A DNA stretch of 64,000 nucleotides. Source: Azospirillum cavernae. GTDB taxonomy: Bacteria > Pseudomonadota > Alphaproteobacteria > Azospirillales > Azospirillaceae. Below, piece after piece: positions 29,436 to 38,607 of this stretch. The notes under the pieces were generated by a model that was not told the origin of the DNA, did no database searches, and saw nothing but the letters and a program-made list of their open reading frames with translations. The translations under genes and the position numbers were made by a program. The stretch is taken from the NCBI RefSeq assembly GCF_003590795.1, contig NZ_QYUL01000001.1, positions 2,001,001-2,065,000 of the forward strand, given 5' to 3'. Numbering within the stretch: position 1 is the stretch's first letter; each line of letters begins with the position of its first letter.

Positions 29436-30757
29436 GCCTTTTCCTCGACCCCGAAGAACTCAAGCTGCCAGCGCATCTCGTCGTCGCTCATCGGGTAATA
29501 GGTTCCATCCCGCGCGTTCAGCGCGGTTTTTGGCGGAATCTGAGCAAGCCGCAATTGGGCCTGCCGGGCGAACCGCATGGTCAGGCCAGCCCGCCAGCAC
29601 AAGGCCGTCACCGCGCGCGGCGCGTGGGTGCCGATGATGCGGTCGATGATCGCCACCGGAATTTGCGACAACTCGCCCAGAGCAGCCAGGACAAAGGCGC
29701 GGTCGCCTTCGACCATCGAGCCTTCCAGCACCGATTCGGTCAGCTTGCCTTCCTTGAACAGCCGCGCCGCGCGATCGGATGGACGCTCCACCGGCTTTTC
29801 CGGCCCCGCCGCCGCGCCGCCGACCAAATCGTCGTCGAACTCGACCGGACCGCGCACGACGTCCGCGCCGCCACTCCCCGCCGACGCCGCCTTGCCGACG
29901 CGCTGGCGCACCGCTTCCGCCAAGTCACGGGCCGCCGCCGGGTCGAGATCGTCGCGGCCTTGCAGCACCTTGAGCAACCCATCCGCCACAAAGCTGGCCA
30001 GCCGCGCCACCGCGCGGGCGGGCAAACGCGGGCGCCGAACCAGCGGGGCGTGCCACGGCTCATGCTGCGGCGCCTGATCGAGGATGCGGTCCAGCGTCTC
30101 TTCCCGCACCTGGGCCGAGGAGTTGCCGAGCAGCGCCGTCACCGCCGCCTCGTCGTCGGAGCGGGCGATGGCGTCGGCGACCGACGCCGAGACGTTGCGG
30201 CGGCTGGCGATGGCCGTCATCGCTCCGGCCACCGGCCCCTTCAGGATGATGTCCGCCAGATCCTCGTCGGTCAGAATCGGCGAATTCAGCAGGACCGGGC
30301 TGCACACCGACAACTCGACGTCGCGGGCCAGCGTGTTGATGACGCCGTGCGGGGCGTTCGGCAGATCCTTCAGCGCCTCGGCCAGAATGCCGCGCACCTC
30401 GCTGGCCTGATCGCGGGCCAGGGTTTCCAGGCACTCGACCGTCAGCTTTTCGATCTGCGCCGCCTGATTGGCCGACAATTCCGGCAACAGCCGGGCGATC
30501 TTCTGGGCGACCGCCCGCCGCACCATGACCTCGCGGTCCTTGGCGAGCATGAGGTCGGCCTGACGCGGCGTTCCGGCGTTGGTGGCGATGGCGCGCCGCA
30601 CCTCCGCCGCCGCGTCGGCGGCCAGAAAATACAACAGCTCGGGCCGCGTCTTGGGATGCTCGGCCACCTTCCGGCGCACCGCCGGATCGGCGCTGCGCAC
30701 CATCTGCTTGGCGGCTTCGTAATCAGCGGGGTCGAGATGCTCAGGACGCGAGGTCAC
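29432..30757 (-). CDS. DUF2336 HEAT-like repeat protein (441 aa)
   Basis: The protein is almost wholly helical, built of HEAT-like repeats (DPAVRRKVAEHPKTRPELLYFL, then AAEVRRAIATNAGTP). It matches the DUF2336 layout found in alphaproteobacteria. GTG at 30757 overlaps the stop of the upstream GGDEF gene (GTGA), and its own stop overlaps the next start the same way, so the three genes should be translated together. DUF2336 proteins often accompany signalling enzymes. The biochemical role is unknown. Confidence 0.82.
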   Translation of the reverse strand: MTSRPEHLDPADYEAAKQMVRSADPAVRRKVAEHPKTRPELLYFLAADAAAEVRRAIATNAGTPRQADLMLAKDREVMVRRAVAQKIARLLPELSANQAAQIEKLTVECLETLARDQASEVRGILAEALKDLPNAPHGVINTLARDVELSVCSPVLLNSPILTDEDLADIILKGPVAGAMTAIASRRNVSASVADAIARSDDEAAVTALLGNSSAQVREETLDRILDQAPQHEPWHAPLVRRPRLPARAVARLASFVADGLLKVLQGRDDLDPAAARDLAEAVRQRVGKAASAGSGGADVVRGPVEFDDDLVGGAAAGPEKPVERPSDRAARLFKEGKLTESVLEGSMVEGDRAFVLAALGELSQIPVAIIDRIIGTHAPRAVTALCWRAGLTMRFARQAQLRLAQIPPKTALNARDGTYYPMSDDEMRWQLEFFGVEEKA

Positions 30758-32586
30758 GGCGACGTCTCCGCGACGGGGGTGGAGGACGGGGTGGGTTGGT
30801 GCGCCGGGGCCAACGCGTAATGCCCCTTGCCGCTTTTCTTCGCCGCATACATGGCCGCGTCGGCGCGATCCGTCAACTCACGCACGGATTCCCCCCGTCC
30901 GGGCGCGTGGACGGCGATGCCGATGGACAGGCCCAAGGGCTTTTCCGGGCTGGCCGACAGATGCGCCAGACCGATCATGCCCGACAGCAGACGGTCGGCC
31001 ACCCGGCGGGCCTGCTCCTCGTCGGCGCGGCCCAGCCACAGCACGAACTCGTCGCCGCCCAAACGCCCCGGCAAATCGCCGGGCCGGACCCCGGTGGACA
31101 GCAGCGTGCCAATCGCCTTCAGCACCGTGTCGCCCTGCTGGTGGCCGTGCAGGTCGTTGACCGCCTTGAAATTGTCGAGATCGACGTACAGCAGGGCCGA
31201 GGCCCCGCTGTCGGGCCGCGCCAGACTTTCCTCCAGCCGCTCGAAGAAGGTGCGGCGGTTGAACAGGCCGGTCAGCCCGTCGCGCTCCGACAGACGGCGC
31301 AAACGCTCCTGATAGGCCAAATGGGCGTGGGCGATGCCGATGTGATCGGCCACGCCGGACAACAGATGATGGTCTTCCTCGTCCCACGGTTCCGAATCGT
31401 CGCCGCGCCAGACCAGAACCGCGCCGTTCAGCGCCTGTCGGTGCTCCGTCCGCTCGCCAATCACCAACAGATCGCCCAGGCTGGCGACCACCACCCCGTC
31501 GGTCGCCGCGATGCGGTCGAGCAGGGGTTGCAACGCGCCCTCCCCGCCCATCTTGTCATCGGACAGATCGGCGCCGAACTCCGCCACCAGAGCCAGACCG
31601 CCGCCCGCGCCGACCGCGCCATCCGTTTGCGCCTCGCTCGCCCGATAAATCCGGCAACCATCGGCGCTCAGCGCCCGAGCCGTCTCAGCCGACGCCACCG
31701 TCAGCGCCTCCACCGCGTCGAGCCGGTCGCGCAGGGTGTGGACGATGTGGGCGAGCAGCCGTTCGCGGTTTCGCACCCGCGCCAATTCCGCCGACCGCAA
31801 CACCTGGTCGGTCACGTCGCGGCAGACGCCGCGCGCGCCCAACCATTCGCCTTGCGAGCCGAACAGCGGCAGGGCCGACGCCACCACGCAAGCCGGGGCG
31901 CCGTCCGCGCTCTTCAACCACAGCTCGCTTTGATCGACCGGGCGGCGGCTGTCGAAGGGCAGCGGCAAATCGCCCCACTCGTCCAGCGCGAGGCTGCGCG
32001 GATCGCGCCCAATCAGGCTGTCCGCGTCGTAACCCAGCGCGCCCTTGTGGGTGACGAAGACAAAGGCGCCATCCGGCCCGGTTTCCCAGGCGAAATCGGA
32101 CGACACCTCGACCAGATCCTTGTAGCGCCGCCGCGACTCGGTCAGCGTGTGGCGCAACTGCCGCTCCAGCGTGTCATCACGGCCCAGCAGCAGGAAACCG
32201 CCGTCCGACAGCGGCACCCCGGCCCATTCGACGATCATGATGCCGCGCGCCGACTCGACCGGGACCGACCGCAGCCCCGGCGCGACGCTCGACGCCGACA
32301 GCCAGGATTGCAGATCCGGCAGCCAGCGCGGATCATTGTCCAGCATCTCCTCCGCCTCCGCGTTGACCTCGGCCACGGTCATATCCTCGGCCAAGCGCAA
32401 GGCGGGGCCGGGGTACGTGGCGACCAGCGCGGCGGTGCCGGCAGGGTCATGGGCGGAAGCGGACGCTGTGGCCAAGATAAGATCCACGGGTGGTCTCTGT
32501 GGTGGTCTCGATGATCGCGGGCGACGGTCGCGTTTCGGGAAAAACCAATATCTGATAAAACGTAGAAGTGCGAGCCAACACGGCAC
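30754..32586 (-). CDS. PAS/GAF-containing diguanylate cyclase (up to 610 aa)
   Basis: The order is an N-terminal region, a PAS domain (about residues 150-260: LVEVSSDFAWETGPDGAFVFV), a GAF-like domain (about 280-430), and a GGDEF domain (about 440-590) with an intact RLGGDEFVLW catalytic motif and FNRRTFFERLEESL. It should make c-di-GMP. I see no RxxD inhibitory site in the usual place. The GTG at 32586 gives a basic N-terminus without a good Shine-Dalgarno, and a GTG at 32487 (VDLILATASAS) is an alternative start. Confidence 0.85.
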   Translation of the reverse strand: MPCWLALLRFIRYWFFPKRDRRPRSSRPPQRPPVDLILATASASAHDPAGTAALVATYPGPALRLAEDMTVAEVNAEAEEMLDNDPRWLPDLQSWLSASSVAPGLRSVPVESARGIMIVEWAGVPLSDGGFLLLGRDDTLERQLRHTLTESRRRYKDLVEVSSDFAWETGPDGAFVFVTHKGALGYDADSLIGRDPRSLALDEWGDLPLPFDSRRPVDQSELWLKSADGAPACVVASALPLFGSQGEWLGARGVCRDVTDQVLRSAELARVRNRERLLAHIVHTLRDRLDAVEALTVASAETARALSADGCRIYRASEAQTDGAVGAGGGLALVAEFGADLSDDKMGGEGALQPLLDRIAATDGVVVASLGDLLVIGERTEHRQALNGAVLVWRGDDSEPWDEEDHHLLSGVADHIGIAHAHLAYQERLRRLSERDGLTGLFNRRTFFERLEESLARPDSGASALLYVDLDNFKAVNDLHGHQQGDTVLKAIGTLLSTGVRPGDLPGRLGGDEFVLWLGRADEEQARRVADRLLSGMIGLAHLSASPEKPLGLSIGIAVHAPGRGESVRELTDRADAAMYAAKKSGKGHYALAPAHQPTPSSTPVAETSP

Positions 32587-32692
32587 GTCACATGCTAACG
32601 CCTTGCTGGTTAATCTTCAATCAACCATCGCATACGGGCAAATCCCCGCAAAGCGGCTTGCCGCCAGCGCGGCGGCGCTCCATTCTTGGGCC

Positions 32693-33409
32693 ATGACCGC
32701 ACTTGCCAGCCTTGCCGCGCTGCGTGACACCGGGGTTTGGATTTTCGACCTCGACAACACGCTTTACCCCGCCTCGTGCAACCTGTTCGCCCAGGTGGAC
32801 CGGCGCATCAGCGAATTCATCGCCAACCAGTTCGACATCCCGTTCGATCAGGCGCGGATTCAGCAGAAGCGGTTTTTCCGCGACTATGGCACCACCCTGC
32901 GCGGCCTGATGGTCGAGCATGGCGCCGATCCCGTCGCCTATATGGATTACGTCCACGACATCGACGTCAGCGGCGTGCAGCCCTCGCCCCTGCTGACCCA
33001 GGCGCTGGACCGGCTGCCGGGGCGCAAGCTCATCTACACCAACGGCTCGACCCGCCACGCCGAAAATGTCGCCGGGCGGCTGGGCATCCTTGACCGCTTC
33101 GAGGCGGTGTTCGACATCGCCGCCGCCGATTACGTCCCCAAACCCGATCCCCGCCCCTACGCGACCTTGATCGAACGCCACGCCATCGACCCGTCCCGCG
33201 CCTGCATGGTGGAGGACATCGCCCGCAACCTCGCCCCCGCCCACGCGCTGGGCATGACCACGGTGTGGCTGCGCGGCGAGAAGGATTACGAGCGCGCCGG
33301 GGTGGAGGACGGCATCCACATCGACCACAGCGTGGACGACCTGCCCCTCTGGCTGGCCCAGGTGGTCGGGCTGGACACGGCGAACCTCCATCAAACAAAC
33401 GGCGGCTGA
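32693..33409 (+). CDS. HAD-family pyrimidine 5'-nucleotidase (238 aa)
   Basis: HAD motif I is [11 protein letters not shown] with two catalytic Asp, motif II is IYTNGS, motif III is VPKPDPRPY and motif IV is [10 protein letters not shown]. The sequence resembles the SDT1/pyrimidine 5'-nucleotidase group, which removes phosphate from UMP, CMP or modified pyrimidine nucleotides. In many alphaproteobacteria this gene lies just before dapD, as it does here. Substrate preference is inferred from family. Confidence 0.87.
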   Translation: MTALASLAALRDTGVWIFDLDNTLYPASCNLFAQVDRRISEFIANQFDIPFDQARIQQKRFFRDYGTTLRGLMVEHGADPVAYMDYVHDIDVSGVQPSPLLTQALDRLPGRKLIYTNGSTRHAENVAGRLGILDRFEAVFDIAAADYVPKPDPRPYATLIERHAIDPSRACMVEDIARNLAPAHALGMTTVWLRGEKDYERAGVEDGIHIDHSVDDLPLWLAQVVGLDTANLHQTNGG

Positions 33410-33509
33410 CCAGACGGCGACGCATGGTCGCAGCCGGTTGGTTGACAGGCGAACGGGTCGGCTCCATGGTGCCGGTCCCTGCCATTTTCGACAGCCGAAC
33501 GACCGCGCC

Positions 33510-34352
33510 ATGAGCAACGCCAGCCTGCAAGCCACCATCGACGCCGCCTGGGACAACCGCGACGGCCTGAACACCGCCACCACCGGCGACGTCCGCGCCG
33601 CCGTGGACGCGGCGCTGTCCGCCCTTGATTCCGGCGACCTGCGCGTCGCCGAGAAGACGGAAAGCGGCTGGAAAGTCAATCAGTGGCTGAAAAAGGCGGT
33701 TCTCCTGTCCTTCCGCCTGAACGCCAACGAAATGATCCCCGGCGGCCCCGGCGGCTCCTCCTGGTTCGACAAGGTGCCGCCGAAGTTCGAGGGCTGGAGC
33801 GAAGGCCAGTTCCAGGCCGCCGGTTTTCGCGCCCTGCCCGGCGCCATCGCCCGCCGCTCCTCCTACATCGCCCCCGGCGTCATCCTGATGCCCAGCTTCG
33901 TCAATGTCGGCGCCTATGTTGACAGTGGCACCATGGTGGACACCTGGGTGACGGTCGGCTCCTGCGCCCAGATCGGCAAGAACGTGCATCTGTCAGGCGG
34001 CGTCGGCATCGGCGGCGTGCTGGAGCCGTTGCAGGCCGATCCGGTCATCATCGAAGACAATTGCTTCATCGGCGCGCGCTCCGAAATCGTCGAGGGCGTG
34101 ATCGTCGAAACCGGCGCTGTGGTGTCGATGGGCTGCTACATCGGCGCCTCCACCAAGATCATCGACCGCCACACCGGCGAGGTCTTTGTCGGCCGCGTCC
34201 CGGCCTATTCGGTGGTGGTCCCCGGCAACCTGCCCGGCAAGCCGCTGCCCGACGGCACGCCGGGGCCGAGCCTGTATTGCTGCGTCATCATCAAGCGCGT
34301 GGACGAAAAGACCCGCGCCAAGACCGCGATCAACGACCTGCTGCGCGACTGA
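33510..34352 (+). CDS. dapD: 2,3,4,5-tetrahydropyridine-2,6-dicarboxylate N-succinyltransferase (280 aa)
   Basis: DapD succinylates tetrahydrodipicolinate in the diaminopimelate/lysine pathway. The left-handed beta helix hexapeptides are clear ([40 protein letters not shown]), and the C-terminal segment [16 protein letters not shown] is typical. The start at 33510 is 100 bases after the nucleotidase. DapE follows. Confidence 0.96.
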   Translation: MSNASLQATIDAAWDNRDGLNTATTGDVRAAVDAALSALDSGDLRVAEKTESGWKVNQWLKKAVLLSFRLNANEMIPGGPGGSSWFDKVPPKFEGWSEGQFQAAGFRALPGAIARRSSYIAPGVILMPSFVNVGAYVDSGTMVDTWVTVGSCAQIGKNVHLSGGVGIGGVLEPLQADPVIIEDNCFIGARSEIVEGVIVETGAVVSMGCYIGASTKIIDRHTGEVFVGRVPAYSVVVPGNLPGKPLPDGTPGPSLYCCVIIKRVDEKTRAKTAINDLLRD

Positions 34353-34365
34353 TCGCGCGCGCGCC

Positions 34366-34398
34366 TTCCCCCCTCTCCGGTCTCGGGGAGGGGGTTTT
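34366..34398 (+). terminator. Stem-loop with T-run after dapD
   Basis: CCCCCTCTCC and GGGGAGGGGG pair with one mismatch around GGTCTC and are followed by TTTTG. The stem also resembles half of the palindromes at 36248 and 40074. It could attenuate transcription between dapD and dapE. Confidence 0.55.
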
Positions 34399-34440
34399 GA
34401 TCGTTGACCAGCCCCGATTTCGGACCATCCCGGACCCATC

Positions 34441-35634
34441 ATGACCATCGACGCCGTCGCGCTTGCCCAAGACCTGATCCGCTGCCCCAGCGTCACGCCG
34501 CGCGACGATGGCGCGTTGGGGGTGCTGGAAGCCGCCTTGACGCCGCTGGGCTTCGTTTGCCATCGCCTGCGTTTCGAGCAGGAGGGAACGGCGCCGGTCG
34601 AGAATCTGTACGCCCGCCTGGGGACCGAAGGGCCGAATTTCTGCTTCGCCGGTCACACCGACGTGGTGCCGCCGGGCGAGTTGAAGGGCTGGTCCATCGA
34701 CCCCTTCGCCGGGACCATCCACAACGACCGGCTCTATGGCCGGGGCGCGGTGGACATGAAGGGGGCTATCGCCGCCTTCGTCGCCGCCGTGTCGCGCCGT
34801 CTGGCGGCGGACGGCCCGCCCGCTGGCTCCATCAGCCTGCTCATCACCGGCGACGAGGAAGGCGTGGCGATCAACGGCACCAAGAAGGTTCTGGATTGGC
34901 TGGCCGCGCGCGGCGAGACGCTGGACGCCTGCCTGGTGGGGGAGCCGACCAACCCCAAGGCGCTGGGCGACATGATCAAGATCGGGCGGCGCGGCAGCCT
35001 GACCGGCCATCTGACCGTCTTTGGCGCGCAGGGCCACACCGCTTACCCGCATCTGGCCGACAACCCGCTGCCCCGTCTGGTCCGCATGCTGGCCGCCATC
35101 ACCGAAAAGCCGATGGACGAGGGGACGGCGCATTTCCAGCCCTCCACCCTGGCCTTGACCACCATCGACGTCGGCAACCCGGCCACCAACGTCATTCCCG
35201 CCCAAGGCAAGGCGACCTTCAACATCCGCTTCAACGACGCCCACACCCCGGCCAGCATCGAATCCTGGCTGCGCGGCTGTTTCGACGCCGTCGGCGGCGC
35301 CTATGAGCTGGACATCCATTGCTCGGGCGAATCCTTCCTCACCGCCCCCGGCCCGCTGACCGAACTGGTCGCCGAGGCGGTGGAGACGGCGACCGGACGC
35401 CGCCCGGAATACTCGACGACCGGCGGCACGTCGGACGCGCGTTTCATCAAGAATTTCTGCCCGGTGGTGGAATTCGGGCTGGTCGGCCAGACCATGCACA
35501 AGCTGGACGAGCACACGCTGGTCAGCGATCTGACCGGCCTGTCGGCGATCTATGAGGTGATTTTGCAGCGCGTCTTCACCAACCTGCCCGTCCTGACCAG
35601 CCCCACCGCGTCCATCGCCGGATCCAACGGCTGA
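34441..35634 (+). CDS. dapE: Succinyl-diaminopimelate desuccinylase (397 aa)
   Basis: DapE removes succinate to give LL-diaminopimelate. Metal and active-site motifs of the M20 family are present: [11 protein letters not shown] (His and Asp), [27 protein letters not shown] (the Glu pair) and MHKLDEHT near the C-terminus. The dimerisation lid is intact between about 180 and 290. It follows dapD, and its ATG lies directly after a stem-loop. Confidence 0.96.
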   Translation: MTIDAVALAQDLIRCPSVTPRDDGALGVLEAALTPLGFVCHRLRFEQEGTAPVENLYARLGTEGPNFCFAGHTDVVPPGELKGWSIDPFAGTIHNDRLYGRGAVDMKGAIAAFVAAVSRRLAADGPPAGSISLLITGDEEGVAINGTKKVLDWLAARGETLDACLVGEPTNPKALGDMIKIGRRGSLTGHLTVFGAQGHTAYPHLADNPLPRLVRMLAAITEKPMDEGTAHFQPSTLALTTIDVGNPATNVIPAQGKATFNIRFNDAHTPASIESWLRGCFDAVGGAYELDIHCSGESFLTAPGPLTELVAEAVETATGRRPEYSTTGGTSDARFIKNFCPVVEFGLVGQTMHKLDEHTLVSDLTGLSAIYEVILQRVFTNLPVLTSPTASIAGSNG

Positions 35635-35648
35635 GCGGGGCAAGGCCG

Positions 35649-36218
35649 ATGCCGCCCAACCCCACCGCGATCCTGACGGCGCTGACCGGCGCCTACCGGC
35701 TGGCCCGTTTCGATCCCAGCGGCTTTTCCTGCTTCGACCGCACGCCAGACGGGGCCTTGGCCTCTTTCTTCGCCGCCGTGCTGGTGCTGCCCGCCTACGC
35801 CCTGCTGCTGGCGATCCGGCTGTGGGGGCAGGTGGATGATTCGCCCGTCTTGCAGGTGCTGACCGTCGAATCCATCGCCTATGTCGTCAGTTGGACGGCC
35901 TTTCCGCTGGCCCTGCACCGCATCCTGACCCTGTTGGGCAAGGCGGAGCGGTTCCCCGGCGCCGTCACCGCGTACAACTGGTCGGCGGTCATCCAGATGG
36001 CGGTCTATTTGCCGGTGATGATCCTGTCGGCCAGCGACCTGCTTCCCGGCTTTCTGTCGGAAGGGCTGGTGTTGGGCGTGATGATGGCGATGCTGACCTA
36101 CCAGTGGTTCGTCCTGCGGACGGCGCTGGATCTGTCGGGTCTGGCCGCCGCCGCGCTGGTCATGGTCGATCTGTTCCTGTCGGCGATGATCACCGATCTG
36201 GCCGACGGGCTGCTGTAA
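35649..36218 (+). CDS. Multi-pass membrane protein, Yip1-like (189 aa)
   Basis: About five hydrophobic helices (residues 38-58, 75-100, 112-135, 140-160, 165-185) follow a short soluble N-terminus with FDRTPDGALASFF. The pattern resembles Yip1-domain-like small membrane proteins of alphaproteobacteria. It starts 14 bases after dapE and is probably co-transcribed with it. The function is unknown. Confidence 0.7.
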   Translation: MPPNPTAILTALTGAYRLARFDPSGFSCFDRTPDGALASFFAAVLVLPAYALLLAIRLWGQVDDSPVLQVLTVESIAYVVSWTAFPLALHRILTLLGKAERFPGAVTAYNWSAVIQMAVYLPVMILSASDLLPGFLSEGLVLGVMMAMLTYQWFVLRTALDLSGLAAAALVMVDLFLSAMITDLADGLL

Positions 36219-36247
36219 CGCTGGGCCGCAGAGGCTCAACCACGCTT

Positions 36248-36360
36248 GCCCCCTCCCCGCCCCTCCCCCGCTTGTCAGCGGGAGAGGGAGTCTTGCGCCT
36301 TGTCAGCGTTCAGCGGAGTTCCCTCTCCCGCGTGAGCGGGGGAGGGTTAGGGAGGGGGCC
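36248..36360. repeat. Paired GC-rich extragenic palindromes
   Basis: Unit 1 (36248-36292) contains CCCTCCCCCGCT and AGCGGGAGAGGGA-like arms. Unit 2 (36319-36360) is its inverted counterpart (CCCTCTCCCGCGTGAGCGGG then GGAGGGTTAGGGAGGGGGC). The same pair recurs at 40074-40183. They lie between the convergent ends of the membrane protein gene and cobT, a typical REP/BIME position. Confidence 0.75.
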
Positions 36361-36375
36361 AAGCGCGCCCGCCTT

Positions 36376-37404
36376 TTAGTCCTCGCGGGTGCTGACGCCC
36401 GCGTCGGCGAAGGTCGCCATGCCGGTGTGACAAGCGACCGCCGACTTGACGATGTTGATCGCCAGCGTCGCGCCCGAGCCTTCGCCCAACCGCATGCCGA
36501 GATCCAACAGCGGCTCCTTGCCGATGGCCTGCAACAGACGGGTGTGGCCCGGCTCGACCGAGCGGTGGGCGACGACGCAATGGTCGAGCGCCCGGCGGTC
36601 GGCCTTGAACAAAACCGCCGCCGCCGCCGTGCAGGCGAAACCGTCGAGCAGCACCGGAACCCGCGCCACCCGCGCCGCCAGGATCGCCCCGGCGATCGCC
36701 GCCAGCTCGTAACCGCCCAGGCAGCGCAGCGCCTCGAACGGGTCGTCCTTGGCCTGCGGGTTGGCGGCGACGCCCGCCTCGACCGCCGCGATCTTGCGCG
36801 CCAGCCCCTCGTCGTCCACCCCGGTGCCGCGCCCGGTCCAATCGGCGGCCTCGCCGCCGAACAGCGCCAGACAGAGCGCCGCCGCCGAGGTCGAGTTGCC
36901 GATCCCCATCTCGCCCAGCGCGATCAGTTGGATGCCCATCTCCACCGCCATCATGCCGTAGGCCATGGTGCGGCAGCATTCCTCTTCGCCCATCGCCGGA
37001 CCCTGGGTGAAGTCGGCGGTCGGGTTTTCCAGATCGAGTTCATAAACGCGCAGGTCGGCGTCCGCCGCCTCGCACAATTGGTTTACGGCGGCGCCGCCGT
37101 TCTGGAAATTGGCGACCATCTGCGCCGTCACGTCCGACGGGTAGGCCGACACGCCGCGCGCGGCCACGCCGTGGTTTCCGGCGAAAACGGCGACGCGCGG
37201 GCGGCGGATGTCCGGCGGGTGCTGGCCCTGCCAGGTGGCGACCCACTGGGCCAGCTCTTCCAGCCGCCCCAGCGCGCCCGCCGGTTTGGTGAGCTGCCGT
37301 TCGCGCTGCAAGGCGGCGGTTCCGGCGTCGAGATCCGGTCCCGGCAAATTGCGGACGAGCGCGCGGATTTCCTCGAAAGTGACGGCGGGTTGCGGGTTGC
37401 TCAT
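36376..37404 (-). CDS. cobT: Nicotinate-nucleotide:dimethylbenzimidazole phosphoribosyltransferase (342 aa)
   Basis: CobT activates dimethylbenzimidazole as alpha-ribazole phosphate for the lower ligand of cobalamin. Matching segments are KPAGALGRLEELAQW, VFAGNHGVAARGVSAYP, EMGIGNSTSAAAL, TGRGTGVDDEGL, and RLGEGSGATLAINIV, which carries the catalytic Glu. It is divergent in orientation from cobS, with the HNH nuclease gene between. Confidence 0.95.
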   Translation of the reverse strand: MSNPQPAVTFEEIRALVRNLPGPDLDAGTAALQRERQLTKPAGALGRLEELAQWVATWQGQHPPDIRRPRVAVFAGNHGVAARGVSAYPSDVTAQMVANFQNGGAAVNQLCEAADADLRVYELDLENPTADFTQGPAMGEEECCRTMAYGMMAVEMGIQLIALGEMGIGNSTSAAALCLALFGGEAADWTGRGTGVDDEGLARKIAAVEAGVAANPQAKDDPFEALRCLGGYELAAIAGAILAARVARVPVLLDGFACTAAAAVLFKADRRALDHCVVAHRSVEPGHTRLLQAIGKEPLLDLGMRLGEGSGATLAINIVKSAVACHTGMATFADAGVSTRED

Positions 37405-37509
37405 GGGGCGGATCCTGACGAAAAGCGCGGAAAAACGGCGCGACCTTGCACCGATCCGCCCCCCAAGTCAAAGCGCCTTCGTAGGGCAATCCGGCGATGG
37501 CCTGCCGAA

Positions 37510-38316
37510 TCAGCGCGCCGACTGGCGGCAATCGGCCAGAATGTTGCCGACGGTGACGCGCTCGCGCTCATCCATGCTCAGCGACCAGCGGGCCTTCACG
37601 GCGATCCAGTCGGCGACGTAGAGGCAAATCCCGTCGCGTTTGGGCGGCAGCCACTCCTCCGGCCCCTTCGCCCCCTTGGCCCGGTTGGACGCTTGGCCGA
37701 CCGCCAGCAGGGTCAGCGGGTCGGTCAGGTCGTTGGCGTAGGCAGCGCGGCGGTCGCGGCTCCAGGCGTGGCCGCCGCTGCCATAGGCTTCTTCCAGCGG
37801 CACGCGGTGGTCAATGTCGATCAAGCCGGGATCGGTGACGCGGTCGCCGGTGTAGGGGTCGATCCACTCGCCCGACACCACCGCGCAGCCGTTGGCCGAC
37901 AAGCGCGCCGGGCGCTGCGAATCGCGGATCAGCACCTGTTCGCGGGCGTTCAGGCAACTGCGGTCGGTGGACAGCCAATGCGGCCAGTCGTCCCGCGCAT
38001 AGCCGCGCCGCTTTTCCGGCTCCACCCGAATGCCGTCGAGGAGCTTTTGCGTGTGGACGAAGTCGATGCGGTCGGACGCCCGCGCCACAGCGGGGGGCGC
38101 GACCGCTACCGCCGTATTGGCGGGACGGGTGGAGCGGTGGCGCTTGGTTTCCTGCCCGAAAAGCCGTTCCAACGTGCCAACGGGAAGAACCCCGACCCGC
38201 TCGGCCAAGGCCGCCAGCGCCAGCATGGCCAGCACCAGCAGCAAGCCGCGCAGCAGGACGGAGCGTCGAGGCCGTGGCGCCCCCGTGGCCTTGCCCCACC
38301 CTCTCATCATGCCCAT
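37510..38316 (-). CDS. Membrane-anchored or secreted HNH nuclease (DUF1524-like, 268 aa)
   Basis: An N-terminal hydrophobic helix (about residues 20-38: SVLLRGLLLVLAMLALAAL) is followed by a linker and an HNH/ββα-metal domain. The motif LIDIDHRVPLEEAYGSGGHAW, then ANDLTDPLTLLAVGQASNRA, then KGPEEWLPP is the DUF1524-type HNH pattern, as in extracellular nucleases. It probably acts in the periplasm or outside the cell. Three ATGs close together (38316, 38310, 38307) are possible starts. Confidence 0.82.
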   Translation of the reverse strand: MGMMRGWGKATGAPRPRRSVLLRGLLLVLAMLALAALAERVGVLPVGTLERLFGQETKRHRSTRPANTAVAVAPPAVARASDRIDFVHTQKLLDGIRVEPEKRRGYARDDWPHWLSTDRSCLNAREQVLIRDSQRPARLSANGCAVVSGEWIDPYTGDRVTDPGLIDIDHRVPLEEAYGSGGHAWSRDRRAAYANDLTDPLTLLAVGQASNRAKGAKGPEEWLPPKRDGICLYVADWIAVKARWSLSMDERERVTVGNILADCRQSAR

Positions 38317-38458
38317 CCCCAGCGCGTCATCGGTTGCCCCGTCTTATGGCCGAAGCGTTGGAAAAGCTCAATCGCCCCCCCCCGCGAATCCGGTTCGCCG
38401 GGGTTTGTGACGGTTCTGGACAGGCGGCGCCGCAGGTTCAACAGGGTTACGCACACAA

Positions 38459-38480
38459 TTATCCACAGGAATGTGGATAA
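38459..38480. promoter_or_regulatory. Inverted pair of perfect DnaA-box sequences
   Basis: TTATCCACA (38459-38467) and TGTGGATAA (38472-38480) are two consensus DnaA boxes facing each other across GGAA, forming a perfect 9-bp inverted repeat. They lie in the 291-base gap between the HNH nuclease gene and cobS, in which no other gene is seen. They could bind DnaA as a regulatory or titration site, or simply form a hairpin. There is no AT-rich unwinding region beside them, so an origin is not supported. Confidence 0.5.
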
Positions 38481-38607
38481 GTCTGGTCAAGCGCTGGAAT
38501 CTCCCCATCGCGATTCCGCCCGACCACGTGGTCCCGACGCCGCGCCGCGCTCTTTCCCCGTCAGGTTCCAGTTGCCCCCGCCCCCGGTTGGGCGTAGGTC
38601 CGTCCTG

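Noticed and set aside
38317-38607. Cobalamin riboswitch before cobS
   Set aside because: I looked for the B12-box (GCC-ACTG core) on both strands and did not find it; only the DnaA-box pair stands out.
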